Shown here piece after piece: positions 31,340 through 43,817 of a DNA stretch of 64,000 nt (the stretch's first letter is position 1; each line of letters starts with the position of its first letter). Position numbers and translations under genes: made by a program. The notes below the pieces were generated by a model. The model ran no database searches, had not been told where the DNA came from, and saw only the letters and a program-made list of their open reading frames with translations. The stretch covers positions 1,860,001 to 1,924,000 of the forward strand of contig JACGCM010001245.1 in the NCBI GenBank assembly GCA_014058105.1, in the 5' to 3' direction. Source of the DNA: Kingdonia uniflora. Its lineage: Eukaryota > Streptophyta > Magnoliopsida > Ranunculales > Circaeasteraceae.

Positions 31340-33120
31340 TCTTTACCACCCCTGATCAAAAGCAATCCGATAACGAATATGAATCTCTGAAGAAATTCTA
31401 GCACGATAAGATAACACGAGATCAATCTGATCCCAGAATCAATCGACTTGTATAATGCAGTGATCGAGCTTTAGAAGCAGATGGAGTCAGAAAAGGCCAA
31501 ATGGTTGGAAGATCAACACATTCATTCTCAAGCTCTTCAAGTAGAATGAAACGAAAGAAGGAAAGCCTTGGACCAATAGAGTCGAACACATCATAAGGAA
31601 ATAGAGAGATTATGGAGACAAAAGAAGGAAAGCCTTGGACCAACAAATTCGAACACATCATAAGGAAATAGAGAGATTAAGGAGACCCAAGATTGACTCA
31701 CTGGCTATCAAGCGTCACCACCACAAGCCTTCGAAGTAATCATCGGTCAAGAGCGACACAAACTGATGATCAACTAAGAGAATACAAATTACAAACTTCT
31801 TAATCCAGATCAAGAAATCTGGACAGGGCTTTTCAGTATTTTAGTTTAACATCCTCAGCATCGACAACTCAAGGAAGTTAACACACGCATCATCAAACTC
31901 CCCCACCGCCAGAAAGAAGACCAATCAGGGACCGATTAGGTCCAGAAGGACAGGGAGATTTTGATCCACAAGTTGTAACCTTACAAATTTTGTCCTCCAT
32001 AGTTTATCACCTTAGATGACCTAAACAAAAGAATTTAAGCCATAAACTCTAATATCCCAGGCCAAAGGTCTGCACTTGACAGAATTGAGATAAACCCCAT
32101 CTCCCCTTACCACGAAGTCATGCCTATTCCAGAAAATTTCTACATTCCAAAGTTTATTCAATATGCAAGCCTTACTGACACGCTTACCCATGTCCAACAT
32201 TTTAAAGCCGCAGTTGGATTATATTCCAAACTCGACCACATGCTATGCAGACTATTTAACATGAGCCTGAAAGAAGAACCTTTAAGATGGTTCCATACAA
32301 TCCAAGAAGGCTCTATCACCATATTCAGCCAATTGCAGCGTTTATTCGATTCCAATTATGCTCACGCTATAGAGCGAGAGATCACTGTAGATTTCTTATT
32401 TTTCTTCGAGTAGGGTGCAATAGAAACCTTGGCAAGCATTTACAAGCGTTTCTTACAGGAAACACAAAAAATTAAGAACTTAGATCCCAAAATTGTCGCT
32501 CCAGCATTCACCTCAGACCTATACATCAACTTTAAAGTTTAAGAAGAGCTTATATTGCACAAACCTAGAATGGTGACCGATATGATTGATGTAGTTAATA
32601 ACTAGATCAAGTTAGAACGGTCTAAGAAAGATAAAATAAAAATCTCCTCTGCTATCCATTCCCAGGAAAGAGTTTCATCTCTACCCTGAAAGTCGACCAC
32701 TACTAAAGTAGCCAAACAATACGGCAGAAATGCTGACAATAACGGGAAAAAGGACGTGAGACCCGACAGACCCGTCCCAGTTCTGCCACTAATGACAACG
32801 AGTCTTTCCGCTATCTTACCAACGATAAAGGGAGATGAGTATTATCGAGCACCACAAACAATTCCTGATATCCTCAACAAACCTTTTTGTTAGTATCATA
32901 ATGTGCATAGTCATAAAACTGACAAATGCTACTCTCTCATTCGAATCTTTCATCGCATCCTATTTGCAGGAAAACTTTATAATAATGTCATCGACATCCA
33001 AAAGTTTCTCGAGGATGAGACAAAGAACAAAGACATTAAACAAAATCAGGGCCAGGGGCAAGCTCGCCACCTTTATATGATCGAGATTGAAAAAGGAAAG
33101 AAAAGAAAGCAAGACGATTA
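31340..33120 (+). pseudogene. T4 gag, degenerate
   Basis: The N-terminal part is helical and charged (ESEKAKWLEDQHIHSQALQV near 31480-31540) and carries a 67-bp tandem duplication. The capsid part is 32120-32413: PIPENFYIPKFIQYASLTDT, HVQHFKAAVGLYSKLDHMLC and SLKEEPLRWFHTI, matching Retrotrans_gag and the T3/T6 gag. A zinc-finger-like C-x2-H-x4-H-x4-C lies at 32888-32926, with a stop inside it. A lysine-rich tail (EIEKGKKRKQDD) ends near 33120. Stops near 32412, 32540 and 32605 inactivate it. Confidence 0.8.
31554..31687. repeat. 67-bp tandem duplication in T4 gag
   Basis: AAAGAAGGAAAGCCTTGGACC begins at 31554 and again at 31621; the two units match almost base for base to AGAGAGATTA[TA]GGAGAC. 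As 67 is not a multiple of three, it shifts the reading frame, so it either arose after inactivation or caused it. Confidence 0.85.
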
Positions 33121-33232
33121 GATTACATTTTGTTATAAAATTACTTCCTCAGACAAATTAGCTAAACTTCTCACGAGCTCGAGCAAATCGAAACGTCCAT
33201 ACCATATTACCTTCGAGGACTGTGATACAAAC
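33121..33232 (+). pseudogene. T4 protease, 5' part before T5
   Basis: The reading near 33180-33232 (KSKRPYHITFEDCDTN) matches the segment before the protease of T3 (ISFEDCDISH at 21605). T5 is inserted directly after it. The target duplication CAAAC (33228-33232 and 59139-59143) supports a clean insertion. Confidence 0.8.
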
Positions 33233-33810
33233 TGCAATGGCCAAATTCCGTAAGCTCGAAATGATTAGGAATTAGCTATCACACCAAGGAACCTGTAACA
33301 ATACTCTAATAGAAAGTAAGAAATGGAAACATGTATTTTTAGCGTGGAAAACCTCTAAATAGATAAAAAACCACGACCCCGTATGGAGGATTTTGGTAAA
33401 AGTATCTTTATTGCTTCAAGCGAATATCTTTATTACAAGTGATCTCTTAATATAGAAAAGCTTTTGATCTCGTAAATAAGAAGTTTGTGTAATTTTTCTT
33501 GTCCCTGTCTCTTCTGGAACTTTTCCTTTATATAATCTTTTTCCACAGCTCTTCATCGTGCTGGAGCACATTTTCTGAATAATATGGTTAGTGGTGGTTG
33601 ACTGAATAACTAGCGAGTTTGTAGGAGATAGGTATCTTTGACAGGATAACATTTTCTAGGTTTAGCTTAACCCACGTTCTTGACTAGTTCGTGGGGTTGA
33701 TTAGAATATTGACTGGAGTGTCAAGTGTTAAAAATGTGTGAGCCTGAGATAGAGGTAAATCAAGCTTCATAAGTTCAATTTTGAGTGAGATCGAGGGATA
33801 AGTCACTACA
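33233..33810 (-). repeat. T5 3' LTR (578 bp)
   Basis: On the plus strand it starts TGCAATGGCCAAATTCCG and ends AGTCACTACA. It aligns over its full length with 58562-59138; by eye about nine in ten positions match and transitions dominate. It abuts the polypurine tract on its right, fixing it as the 3' LTR of a minus-strand element. Confidence 0.9.
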
Positions 33811-33823
33811 ATCGCCCCCTCGC
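33811..33823 (-). other. T5 polypurine tract
   Basis: The minus strand reads GCGAGGGGGCGAT immediately before the LTR start TGTAGTGAC. The core is identical to that of T1. Confidence 0.8.
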
Positions 33824-34044
33824 CACCGAAGTCACGAGTGTCTTTGGTTAAGAAAGTATGTGTTAAAAGTTTAAGATTTGAAACGGAGTAATGATGGCGT
33901 TTGACTGGATGGAAGTTACGTGATATTGGGAAGTGATGGGTATTAAATGATGATGTGGATGTATGTGACGATTGCCTTTAAATAGTCACGTCCGTAATGA
34001 ATGATCATCCTTGGGAAAACATACCTGCACAATAAATGTAGGGT

Positions 34045-34054
34045 TATATAAATA
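34045..34054 (+). promoter_or_regulatory. TATA box of the T5 opposite-strand gene
   Basis: GGGTTATATAAATAGTTCCTG occurs here with TATATAAATA at 34045-34054, 61 bp upstream of the ATG at 34106. T1 has GGGTTATATAAATAGTGCATG in the same place on its opposite strand. An AATAAATGTA run precedes both. Confidence 0.7.
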
Positions 34055-34105
34055 GTTCCTGTAGCAAATCTTTGAAACAATTCCTTCTTGCGTAATTTTT
34101 CTGAG

Positions 34106-36470
34106 ATGGTGAAAACTCAGAGGATTGTTCTTGAAGAGAGGATTGCGTCTGAAATGCAGAGGTTAAACTTGAAATACTTTGGTGATCATTCCTTAGAAAT
34201 GTCGATACCTGCTTTTATTCCTTCGACGTACCAAGGCTTGTCGGAAGAGGAAGCGGTTGAAGATGAAGAATATTTTTACTATAAGTGGTGATTTCATGTT
34301 TTTGTCTTGACAGGCGAGGAATGGTGGGCCTGTTTCTGCACTCTTGCGAAAGACAGGGTTAGGGCTTTATATACAGGGATAGGTATATCTGCGGAGCAGA
34401 TATGCTGATTTCTTGTGTCATCATGGATTCTAAGGTTGGGCCCTTTTCATGACTACCAACTTTTCGGTGGTGATGGTTATAGAAGAGGCGGTGATGGCAG
34501 TGGAGGAGGAGGATTGAAAAGGGGAGTCTGCTGATGTATTTCCATCGTGTTTTGGCACTCAGAAGACCATCATCTTTCTTTGTAGGGGCCAGCACTGAGT
34601 TCACTGCTTGCATAGTTTCAATTTGAAGTTCGACTGGACTTCGACCAAACTCATGTGAGGGAAACTTTTTTTTGTATCCAATGTCTTCATTGCATCAGGG
34701 TGAAAATTACTGAATCAAGAAGAACTAGAAGATATGATGCCTCAGCGTGCTTAAATGACCTGTGACTTTTAACAAACAGGAAAAACTTGTTATCTGTAAA
34801 GTACCTGGAGTTTGGTGCTGGACAGATAACATTATGTTGTATTCCTGAGATCGATGTGGTAAAACTTTGTTATCTGTAAATCGTATGTAATATCTTTGAC
34901 ATGAATAAAAGTTGATATTTAATAAACTGTATATAGTCAAATTTTTTGAATCGAACTGAATTGTGTTGGGTATTGGTTGAATAACTGCTTATAAGTGATG
35001 AAGTAATGTTGTAGTGTTGCCCGAGCTGAGATGAGTACGTACTGACAGTGTTGTGCTGATGTATAAAAATAGGCGAGGGAGAGAAATGGTAAAAATATGT
35101 AATCGTAAAAATACGAGCTGCTATAGGTCGATAAAGATACTACTCGTGGTAGCGTAAGGTCGAGTACAATATCTAATGTGTGTACTGGTGAGGGGATATG
35201 TTCAAATTATTTCTTTTAAAATTTCGGGTTTTGCTGTTACGAGATATAAGGTTTAAAATTGCGTATATGAGGGGAAAGTGTGTGAGAGACGTAGAAATAT
35301 GGGTAGGATGATCTGTAAAAAATGGGGGATGGATTAGGATGCTGTGAAATCTATCTCAGAGGATTCGTTATGCCACAGATGAACGATTGGCTATAAAAAT
35401 TACTAAAGTCTGTGGGAAGATCTTTGGTTCGTTTGGTTATGATGCTGAGCTATTGGTGAGGGAATGTGAGCTCTAAGGTTTAGATGTAAGGAGTAGAGAA
35501 CTGGAGTATGCTCGCTATTTTTATGAGGTGTACTTCTATGAATTGATTAGGGATGCGGCAAAATAAGAAAGGTTGGTGGGTTTGATTGTTAAAGTTGAGA
35601 TCAAATTCGAAGGTCTGAGGACCGACAAATAATGTGACGGGATGACATCGCTCAGCTTACTTAGGCTGTGATAGATGTTCTATAAAGAGTTGCTCATAAA
35701 CAATATATTTGTTTTGAATGTAACAGAAATGGTATAAGTCAATCGTATCCTCTATAGGTGTGAATCTATTTTGAGACTATTTTATAGAATAATTTGAATA
35801 ATTTTAAAATTTTACACAGTTTAGAAAATAATGTCAATCACTATAAGTATGATAAGCAAGGACAGAGAAAAAAAATAATGAAAATGCAGAAGCTTCTCAG
35901 TTTGTCTTGCATACAAAAGGAAATATGACTCTAACATTGTACAGAGGGAGCCATCATGAGTGTGGGAAGGTTAGGACAAGATATGGAAATAGGGAGAAAA
36001 AATATATTAAAAAATAAGGGGTCTTATAATGATGGAAAAGTGGTTTTATTAAAAAGGTATAAGGCGTCTGATATGGATAGTGGAAAGGATGCCTCATTTT
36101 TGGAATCGAGGACGGTTCGTGCGAGGAGAAATAAATACCAGTCGCTTCAGAGAGAAAGGATAAAGAGTACTTCATCATCTCCAATAAAATGTTTTACAAC
36201 TTCAAAAAATTTGGAGAGCACTCAGAGAGAGAGAAACAAGAGATCAAGGGATTTGATAAAGAGTTATCCGAAGGTGATAAACGGTTAAAAAGGGCAAAAG
36301 ATTCAGGATCTCGTAGGTGGCTATACAACAGTGTTGTGAGGGAAAAGCTTGACTCAACTGCCGATTCTCATTCAGATACTGAAAGTTAGTAGAGATATAT
36401 GTAATATATGATGACGCATATTTAAGTTAAAGATATATGTTATACGTAAACGACTGATCAAAGATATATC

Positions 36471-36508
<38 letters not shown>

Positions 36509-39500
36509 GTAGATGGAAGAATGATAAATACCTTAACCATTATGTAGGGCGAGCATGAGAGACATTTGTGTAGGTCGAAAACGTATCGGTAGAAATTGTT
36601 TTTAAGATGGGTAATTCGTCTGTTAATGAGGTATCGACCTCTGGTCAAACGAATAAGTCTAATAATGAAGGGGAAGTAGGATTGGAACAATTCCTGGGTT
36701 TCCCAGGTCAATTGGTATCTTATCCTTCTGGTTCTGATGCCTTTAGAGAGTTTTGTAAAGCCAAGGCAGCTGTAGGAGAGAAGTGGGGCAATTGTGTAGA
36801 GTTTATCGGTAGGTAGTTTAGGGGTTGTACGGTAGCGGTGGGGGAAGAGTATTTTTACCTATTGGCTGATTTGGAAGTGAAAAAATGAGATAGGGGTATA
36901 GATTAATCGATCTCGTTAGAATATTTTGATGGGAATATCTGGAGTGACCTCTCGGAGGGTTTTTTGTGTTACCTATCTCAATTAAAGTATGGGTTGAACC
37001 TTCCCCTCACCAATTTGGCGAAGGGGATTATGAATACAATTTGGGCATATCCTGTTTAATTGAACGGGAATATGTGGGAGGTAATAACTGTGTGTGACCA
37101 TCAGAATGAAAAATGGGAAACAGAGGAAAAAGTTAGAAGGATAACCCTGAGTACGTTTTATAGTTTTATGGGGTGAAGAATTATAAGGCCCGTGGGGGGT
37201 CATATTTCTGTGCCAGCGTAAGTCGGCGTCGCTTCTTCGATCAAAATTCAGCAGGTCGAGCCTGGAATGACAACATCATATGGGTGAAGGGTATTATCTT
37301 CAAAGAGATGATAAAGAACCTTTGGACCTTCAGTTTAGAACTGTAAAGCAATATAAGTATAGACATGCATAGATATAATTATTGTTACGTTTCGGTGACA
37401 ACTGTAATTAATAGTAAAAATGTTGTTATTATAGGTGTAAAGTCTAAAGTGGAGAGGAAGGAATCTCTATTGGACAAAGTTATGGAGGAGGAGTGACTGA
37501 ACTCAAACTTGTGTTGGAGGGACTCAGCCTGAGTAGAAAGAAGAGGGTTGATAGTAGATTGAATAAGGGTTGAAAAGCTTAATCTACCAGGTCGATGACG
37601 GGTGTTGATGAAGGGAAAAGGCAAGTAAGTGGTGAGGAGGCTCGAACTAATTTTTCTAAGACTTTTGGAACTGGTAGTTCAGCTCAGTCGAATCCAGTTA
37701 AGTCGAGCAAAATAGCTCTAAAATATTTGAAGAAACGGAAGATAAAGGCTCTGCCGGCCCCTGGTACCACTGGAAGTGGTGAGGTTGCGAGAGATAGGAG
37801 GAGGGTTAAACCTTCGGGGGAGTCAGGAGAGATGGTCAGCGAAGGGCAATCTGCTGTGGTGGACGACCTCAAGTGGTCAAAGAAAGGGCCAGGTTGGTGG
37901 TTCTCCACGGAGAGGAAGATACGATCAAGATGGTAAGTTTATATTTATCGAAAAGAACTGCTTAATACGCTTCGAGCAAATCGCTGAGATCGATGTAATT
38001 TTTGCAGCTTGCTCGTCTTGTTACGATGATTTGGCTCAGTATTGAGGATGAAGAAAATGAGCCGAAGAAGGCAAATATCGAGCTGGAAAAAGAATTTGCT
38101 CGATCCAGGACTAACGTTTTAAAGGAAGTTAGGTAGCTGAAGGCTTCTCATGTCGTGGCGATTGGTCAGCTACAGGTGGAGACAAAGGCCAATCTTGACA
38201 AGATGGTTGAGGAGCGTGACAGACTAGGGTGCCATTTGATGCTGAAAGGCTATTCTGAGGAGGAGGAGGTAGATGCTATTAAGGCAGACACATACGCTGA
38301 GGAGGAAGATAAGGAGGAAGTGGAAGCGGTGGGGATCATAGACGGTCTGGATGGTGCTTCCCACCAGACGGTGCTCGAAAATCAAGGGGATGACGTCGAA
38401 CTCCCAGAAGGTGGTAGTGAGATGGTAGGGCAGACACGTGTGTTTGTATAAATATTTTAAAGTTGTTTAAACTGTGTGTGGGGAAGAAAATTTTGCAGAT
38501 TGACTTTGTTTTATAAACCTTTTGTAGGCAATTAGAGAGATGAGTCTCAGTATAAAAGATCTAGAGTCTAAACTTGCCAGGGAAAGAGAGACCTCTAAAG
38601 CCTTGCTGTCTGCGCAAGAGGAGCAGCAGGTTAGATCAAAATAGGTTTTCGACTTGTATGTTATACCAGCGTTAAGTTATCAAGAAAACAAGATATAGAT
38701 GCATGGTAAAAATCCAACGTTATTAATATAGAGTAGCATATCGAAAGTATGTACCTTGTACGCCGAAAGAAGACTCATGAGGCGTTCATCTGAGAATGAA
38801 CTCCAAAATTTTAGTTTAAAAGTATTTTGAAGCAGATGTTTAGAAATCACAGTCTTTTTAGAAATGTAGTATGTATATATTCAAAGGCTTTCCTGAATTG
38901 AACTGTACTAAAAGTTGTTATAATTCCCAGGTTAAATTAGATTCATCTCACTCACGTGAGAATGACGTACTCATGTGTAATCGGGAATTTGCAGAGCAGT
39001 TCGATAGGATGCAGGAGGTGAACGAGAATAGAGAAGATCAATACGTAAAGGCGCATTTTTGACTTGTGGAGTTGACCCAGGCCGTTTCCGACCTGACTCT
39101 TTAGGTAGAAGAGAAAGATGTCGAGATAAATAAAGGATTAAAAGAGCTAGCGGAGGTAACAGAACTCGCCGAGAAGCTTCAAAGTTGAGTTTACGAGTTG
39201 GCTGTGAAGGGTAAGTAGGCTGACACGGCTCAATAATGTATTTAGGCATTGGAACAATTGGAGGAACGATTTCGATCTGATCTCCAGAAATGTAGGAACG
39301 AGCTGGAGCGAATGAGACGAAAATTCATCAAAAAAGACGACGAGCTGAGGGTAGCTTGAGAAAATATATCGGCTTCGGAAGCCGCAACTGAATATTTGCA
39401 AATAGCCATACCTGTCAAGGATATGGAATTCTAGGAAAGGCAATGAAAGGGTAACAATTTAAACGAGAGGGTTACACGACTTAAGGCCGAACAGGCACAG

Positions 39501-40313
39501 GCCATTGCGTATGCCAAGAAAGCTAAGGCTAGAGAGTGTTCAGGTGGAAGTAGAACTGAGGTTAAGACTCCTTTAGTTCAAGGGGATGTAGTTAGTCTCT
39601 CAGGTCGAATTTGATAGGTAGAGAGTGACGTATCTGATATTCAGGGGCATGTCCAGAAGGAAAATGCAAATTTGAGGGAATGCCAGCATAAGTTGGATAC
39701 TGCTCTTATCAGGAAGAAAGTTCTGGAAGGGTAGATCGAAGTAAAGGAATCGCTAGTAAAGAGGAAATAATAATTATTGAAAGATATTCCGGTTAGGGAA
39801 GAGTTGAACGCAGAAATTCGGAAACTTCGTGCTCGGGTAGTAGACTTAGAAGCCATGAACCTTGCTGAATCAGCGAAGTATATAAAAAAGTTGGAAGAAA
39901 ATGTAATCTATCATGCTAAGGTCAATGCGGAAATGACTGAACAGAAGAATGAGTATGCTAGGTTAGAGTCACACCTCGAGAAGGTGAGAGTGAGATTTGC
40001 AATAATGGTCATACCTGATGCGTCACGCTCTGACCTGCTAAAGGCGATTGTTGCATATTTTCCAGAGGAAGTAAAAATACTTGAGTCAGAATGAGATACC
40101 TTGTTCAAAACTCTGTCTGACAAAGGATGCATTTGTGGAACTAAGATAGATCAAGGGAAATCTCTGGGCGCCATAGAGACCCAACTGGGCCCTTGAACTA
40201 CTGAACTGATAGAATCTAGTAGAGCTTCTGTGATCCGTGAACTGAAAGTTTGACCTCTTGATGTAGGGGGAAGTACTGTTGACTCACTATCAGCAAAAAA
40301 AAGACCCTTGTAA
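34106..40313 (+). pseudogene. T5 opposite-strand spliced gene, most complete exon set, degenerate
   Basis: Eight exons can be placed by comparison: 34106 to ~34590 (MVKTQRIVLEERIASEMQ...), ~35360-35640 (GKIFGSFGYDAELLVRE), 35956-36384 (basic; ends TADSHSDTES), 36607 to ~37340 (globular), ~37434-37932 (basic linker with GTTGSGEV), 38008-38424 (coiled coil, then acidic; DRLGCHLMLKGYSEEEEV), 38528-38639, and 38931-40313 (long coiled coil). GT...AG borders at 37933-38007, 38425-38527 and 38640-38930 agree with T1, T2 and T6. The donor after exon 4 has changed from GTAAGTAT to ATAAGTAT. The C-terminus keeps AYFPEEVKILESE, LFKTLSDKGCICG and TTELIE. Many stops exist (for example near 34289, 36815, 39059). 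Function is unknown; the shape suggests a DNA- or protein-binding multimer. Confidence 0.75.
36475..36508. repeat. (TA)n microsatellite
   Basis: About 16 AT dinucleotides in a row lie in the intron between exons 3 and 4 of the T5 opposite-strand gene. No equivalent is present in T1 or T6, so it is private to this copy. Confidence 0.9.
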
Positions 40314-40339
40314 TAAGAATTTGACCTAAAAATAAATAT

Positions 40340-41170
40340 TATTAGTTCAGACACATTGAAATAGATGAAAGCTAGTATAACCATTGCCTTATCTTATGCC
40401 TGGTAGGGTCTTTGATATAATTTTTTTTACATTTTTTTTAATCGTAGATATGGGTTGAGTTAAAAAAAGTTAAAACTTGATTTGAACTATAGAAATGTCG
40501 CAGATATATCAAAAGAGATGAAAACTAGTATGACCTTTGCCTTATCTTATGCCTGGTTGAGTCTTTGATGTGAAACATGTTTCTACACTTGCTACAATCG
40601 CAGAGATGTAATTGAGTCAGCCAAACCATGTGATATCCTTGATCCAGCCGGTATAAATGATCCAAACAAGTTTAAAAAGATGAAGACTAGTATTACCTTT
40701 GCCTTATCTCTTGTTTGGTAGAGTCTTTAATGTGAAATTAGTTTTTACACTTGCTACAATCACCGAGATGTAATAGAGTTAGCCAAACCAAGTGATATCC
40801 TTGATCCAGCTTGTATAAATGATCCAAACAAGTTAAAAAGTTGAAGACTAGTATTACCTTTGCCTTATCTCTTGTTTGGTAGAGTCTTTGATATAAAATA
40901 AGTTTTTACACTTGCTACAATCGCAGAGATGTAATAGAGTCAGCTAAACCAAGTGATATCCTTGATCTAGCTGGTATAAATAATCCAAACAAGTTGAAAA
41001 AGATGAAGACTAGTATTACATTTGCCATATCTCTTGATTGGTGGAGTCTTTAATATGAAACAAGTATCTACACTTACTTCAATCGCAGAGATGTAGTAAA
41101 AGAAGCCAAATCAAGTTATATCCTTGATCTAACTTGGATAAGATTGATTGTAAGCTAGTATTATCTATGC
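40340..41170. repeat. T5 tandem repeat array, about 160-bp monomers
   Basis: Five monomers share GATGAA[AG]ACTAGTAT followed by TACCTTTGCCTTATCT, at about 40363, 40517, 40679, 40839 and 41001 (spacings 154-162). Later monomers also share AGCCAAACCAAGTGATATCC and GATCCAGC.GGTATAAATGATCC. Half-units correspond to the reverse complement of the T1 monomer. The array sits between the converging ends of integrase and the opposite-strand gene. Confidence 0.85.
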
Positions 41171-41330
41171 TTTAATCTGTAGAATGTGTTCGAATGTTCG
41201 CGAAGAGAATGATATTGTTCAAAAAAAACTTTCATTGATAAGTTCAGAATTTACATTGGATTGAGATAAGAATCTCACTTTTGGAATTGAAACACAAACA
41301 ATGAACACTGGATATTGAGTAGTAAGACGC

Positions 41331-42490
41331 CTAACGATAGTACCATTTCAGTTGTCTAGTATTCCAAGGTTTTGAAATGGGGATTCCCTCTTCTGTCATG
41401 AGATAGTATGATCCCAGGCCTGAGAGACCTGTGATAATGAATGACCCTCCCAATTCTCGGCTAATTTTCCAGCGTGAGGCACTTTGAGATGTTGAGGAAT
41501 TTATCTGAGGACGAGATCTCTGATTTGGAAAGTATGGCTCCTGACTCGGTTATTTTACGACCTGGCAAACATATGATGATAACGACCTATGTTAGCGATG
41601 ACGCGCTCCCTGGTCTCATCTATCATATTGAGGTTGCAAGCCAATTCAAACTCATTTTCCTCGTCAGTCAGCTCGTGATCGCGAACTGGATGATGATATT
41701 CAGAATGAATGACAGCCTCAATACCATAAGAAAGGAGGAATGGTGTACACCTAGTGGATTGTCGGGGAGTGGTTCGATACGCCCACAGAACATGAGGTAG
41801 TTCACGAACTCAATTTCCTTTTTTTCTATGAGTAAAGCCATTTTTGAGTCTATCCACAATGGTTTTATTGGTGATTTTGACTTGGCCATTGCATTGAGGA
41901 TAGTATGGATTTGATGGTGAGTGGATGATATTGGGGTAGTTTAGGAAGGTTACGACCTTATCTCCCACAAATTGGGGCCTATTATTGATATGAATTAGGT
42001 GGGGGTACCCGAACTGAGTGATTATGTGGTTCCAGATAAAATTGATGACCTCGTCATCTCTGGTTTGGCACAGTGGAATTGCTTCTACCCATTTTGAAAA
42101 GTAACCATTAGCTATGAGTAGGTGACAACAATTACCTGGAGAGCTAGGGAATTCGCTGACGAGGTTTAGCGCCCATCATATGAATGGCCAGAAAACCTTG
42201 CTTGCATGGAGTTTAAGCGCAGGGGCGCGTATCATATGCCCATGTCTCTGGCAGGTGTTGTACCAGCGGGAATACTCTTATGCTTGCTTGAGCATGCTGG
42301 GCCAGAATACTCTTTTAGTTATAGCTATATTCACTAATGATCTACCTGCGGCATTGGAGCCACAAGTTCCTTCGTGTAATTCACAGAACAGTTTATCTGC
42401 TTTTGACTTTGAGAGGCACTTGAGGTAAGGCTCTATAACGGAAAGGCGGTAAAGCATACAGTTTTGAGTAATACAATGCTTCAAGTTGTT
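41331..42490 (-). pseudogene. T5 integrase, degenerate
   Basis: Minus-strand reading: a PYLKCLSKSKADKLFCELHE segment near 42430-42370, GTCGSNAAGRSLVNIAITKR (the second zinc-binding histidine is asparagine) and VFWPSMLKQA. It then continues in other frames through the core with a DNGPQFVG-like segment near 41990-41970. The C-terminus near 41640-41331 includes the ELTDEENEFELA and NWEGSFII-type segments, with stop TAG complement at 41331-41333. Frame changes near 42280, 41890 and 41670 break it. Confidence 0.82.
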
Positions 42491-43105
42491 GATCAGCTAT
42501 AGGCGCTCTTTTGGATCTACTGGGAGTGGTCCGTTGCAATTATTGTCAACACCGAGGTAGGCTAAGAATGGTTTTTGCCAATCGTCGTCTCTCCCTTTAT
42601 TGCCCCCAGTGTTGATCGTGCATACAGATATGCGATCAATGTTGGGGGTTGAAATGATTTCAATATGAAGATATCGAGCTTCTGTACCCAAGACCTCGTA
42701 GATATTCCAAGGAATCAGTGTGTCTATATTTACCTCGAGGAAGAAATTCGATAGTTGCTTTCGCGAACTTACTCATCTTATCTGCAACGAGGGCTGTGCG
42801 TATTTGATCATCTTCCCGTTCTTCTTGTATAAACTGAGAGTTCAGGGACATCGAGCTCAAGTGCGTGGTTGAGTCCGTGAATGAGAGCTTCATACTTGGT
42901 AACATTATTTGAGGCCTCAAAATCTAAGCGGATTGATTTCTCAATTCTGTCATTAGAACGGTTAGTCAAAATGATCCCAATCCCTAACCCTGCGGGTCCT
43001 GCTGATCCATCTCTGAGAAGCCTCCACCCTGATGTTGTGATCCAGTCAGCTCGTTCGTCAAATAGCTTGGGGGTTAGATTCTCTGGCATGTCTCCGAGAG
43101 GTCAG
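42491..43105 (-). pseudogene. T5 second RNase H, directly after a gag stub
   Basis: From 43089 leftward: MPENLTPKLFDERADW, then LLRDGSAGPAGLGIGII (aspartate kept), SIRLDFEASNNVTKYEALIH (the catalytic glutamate is lysine), LELDVPELSVYT, where a deletion removes the next acidic residue, and further left LPRGKYRHTDSLEYL. The segment 42691-42497 (EARYLHIEIISTPNIDRIS) is the linker to integrase. Gag codons at 43141-43105 run straight into this domain, so the whole of protease, reverse transcriptase and first RNase H has been deleted. Confidence 0.82.
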
Positions 43106-43141
43106 TACCTTTGTATTTGTAAATTTAGGGAGTATGGATGC

Positions 43142-43730
43142 TGTAGAGACTTATCCCTCATGCTATGGACACTCGACCTCATCTATACCTCGAGCTCCAG
43201 AAGACTCGATCTTATCCAGTACCAGACTCACATATAAACAAGCACGTTAACAGTTTCAAATCGACCACGAACTCAAGCAGAATGTGGATCGCCCACAGTA
43301 GATGTAAACAAAACAAGTCAACATATACCCGTCTCCCACGAGCTAGCAGTTACACACTCAACTGCCCATGACTCCCACTTTCAGAAGAACGTGTTCAAGC
43401 ATTATGTCAAGCTGAGAGCAATGTCTATAAATGGGCAGAGCTCCTAAGGAAAAGAGGTGGTCGGCAGATTATTTTATACATACAATTATCTGATCTCTAG
43501 CTATTTTTTCTTAGATTAACTCTTGTAATCAGATTCTCTCACTCTCTCCAGCAATAATACTACTTTTACAAAATCCTCCACTCGAGGTCGTGGTTTTTAC
43601 TTATTTACAGGTTTTCCATGCTAAATCCCCTGTGTCAAGTATTATCACTTATTTAATTCTTGGCATTGTAGTTCTTGGTGTAAGGATCGATTTCAAGCTA
43701 GTTCGAGCTTTACGAAATCTGGTCCCTACA
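43142..43730 (+). repeat. T6 5' LTR (589 bp)
   Basis: It begins TGTAGAGACTTATCCCTC and ends GGTCCCTACA, giving TGTAG...CTACA inverted ends. A TATAAATG at 43426-43433 is a possible promoter element. The AGCAATAATACTACTTTTAC and GAGGTCGTGGTTTTTACTTA blocks are shared with the LTRs of T3 and T5. Confidence 0.92.
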
Positions 43731-43750
43731 TTTGGCGCCGTCTGTGGGAA
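43731..43750 (+). other. T6 primer binding site
   Basis: TTTGGCGCCGTCTGTGGGAA follows the LTR directly. TGGCGCCGT matches the expected complement of the 3' end of plant tRNA-Asp; beyond nine bases the match fades, so the primer identity is tentative. Confidence 0.8.
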
Positions 43751-43817
43751 CGCACAATTTTTCCACGCACTTAAAGACCACGATTGATACTCATCAGCCG
43801 AGTAGTATTCATTTATA

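Noticed and set aside
36475..36508. Miniature inverted-repeat element around the TA run
   Set aside because: The palindromic look comes from the (TA)n run itself; there are no terminal inverted repeats or target duplication around it.
42881..43237. Plus-strand open frame across 42881-43237
   Set aside because: It is the shadow of the second RNase H on the minus strand and runs across the T5/T6 boundary.
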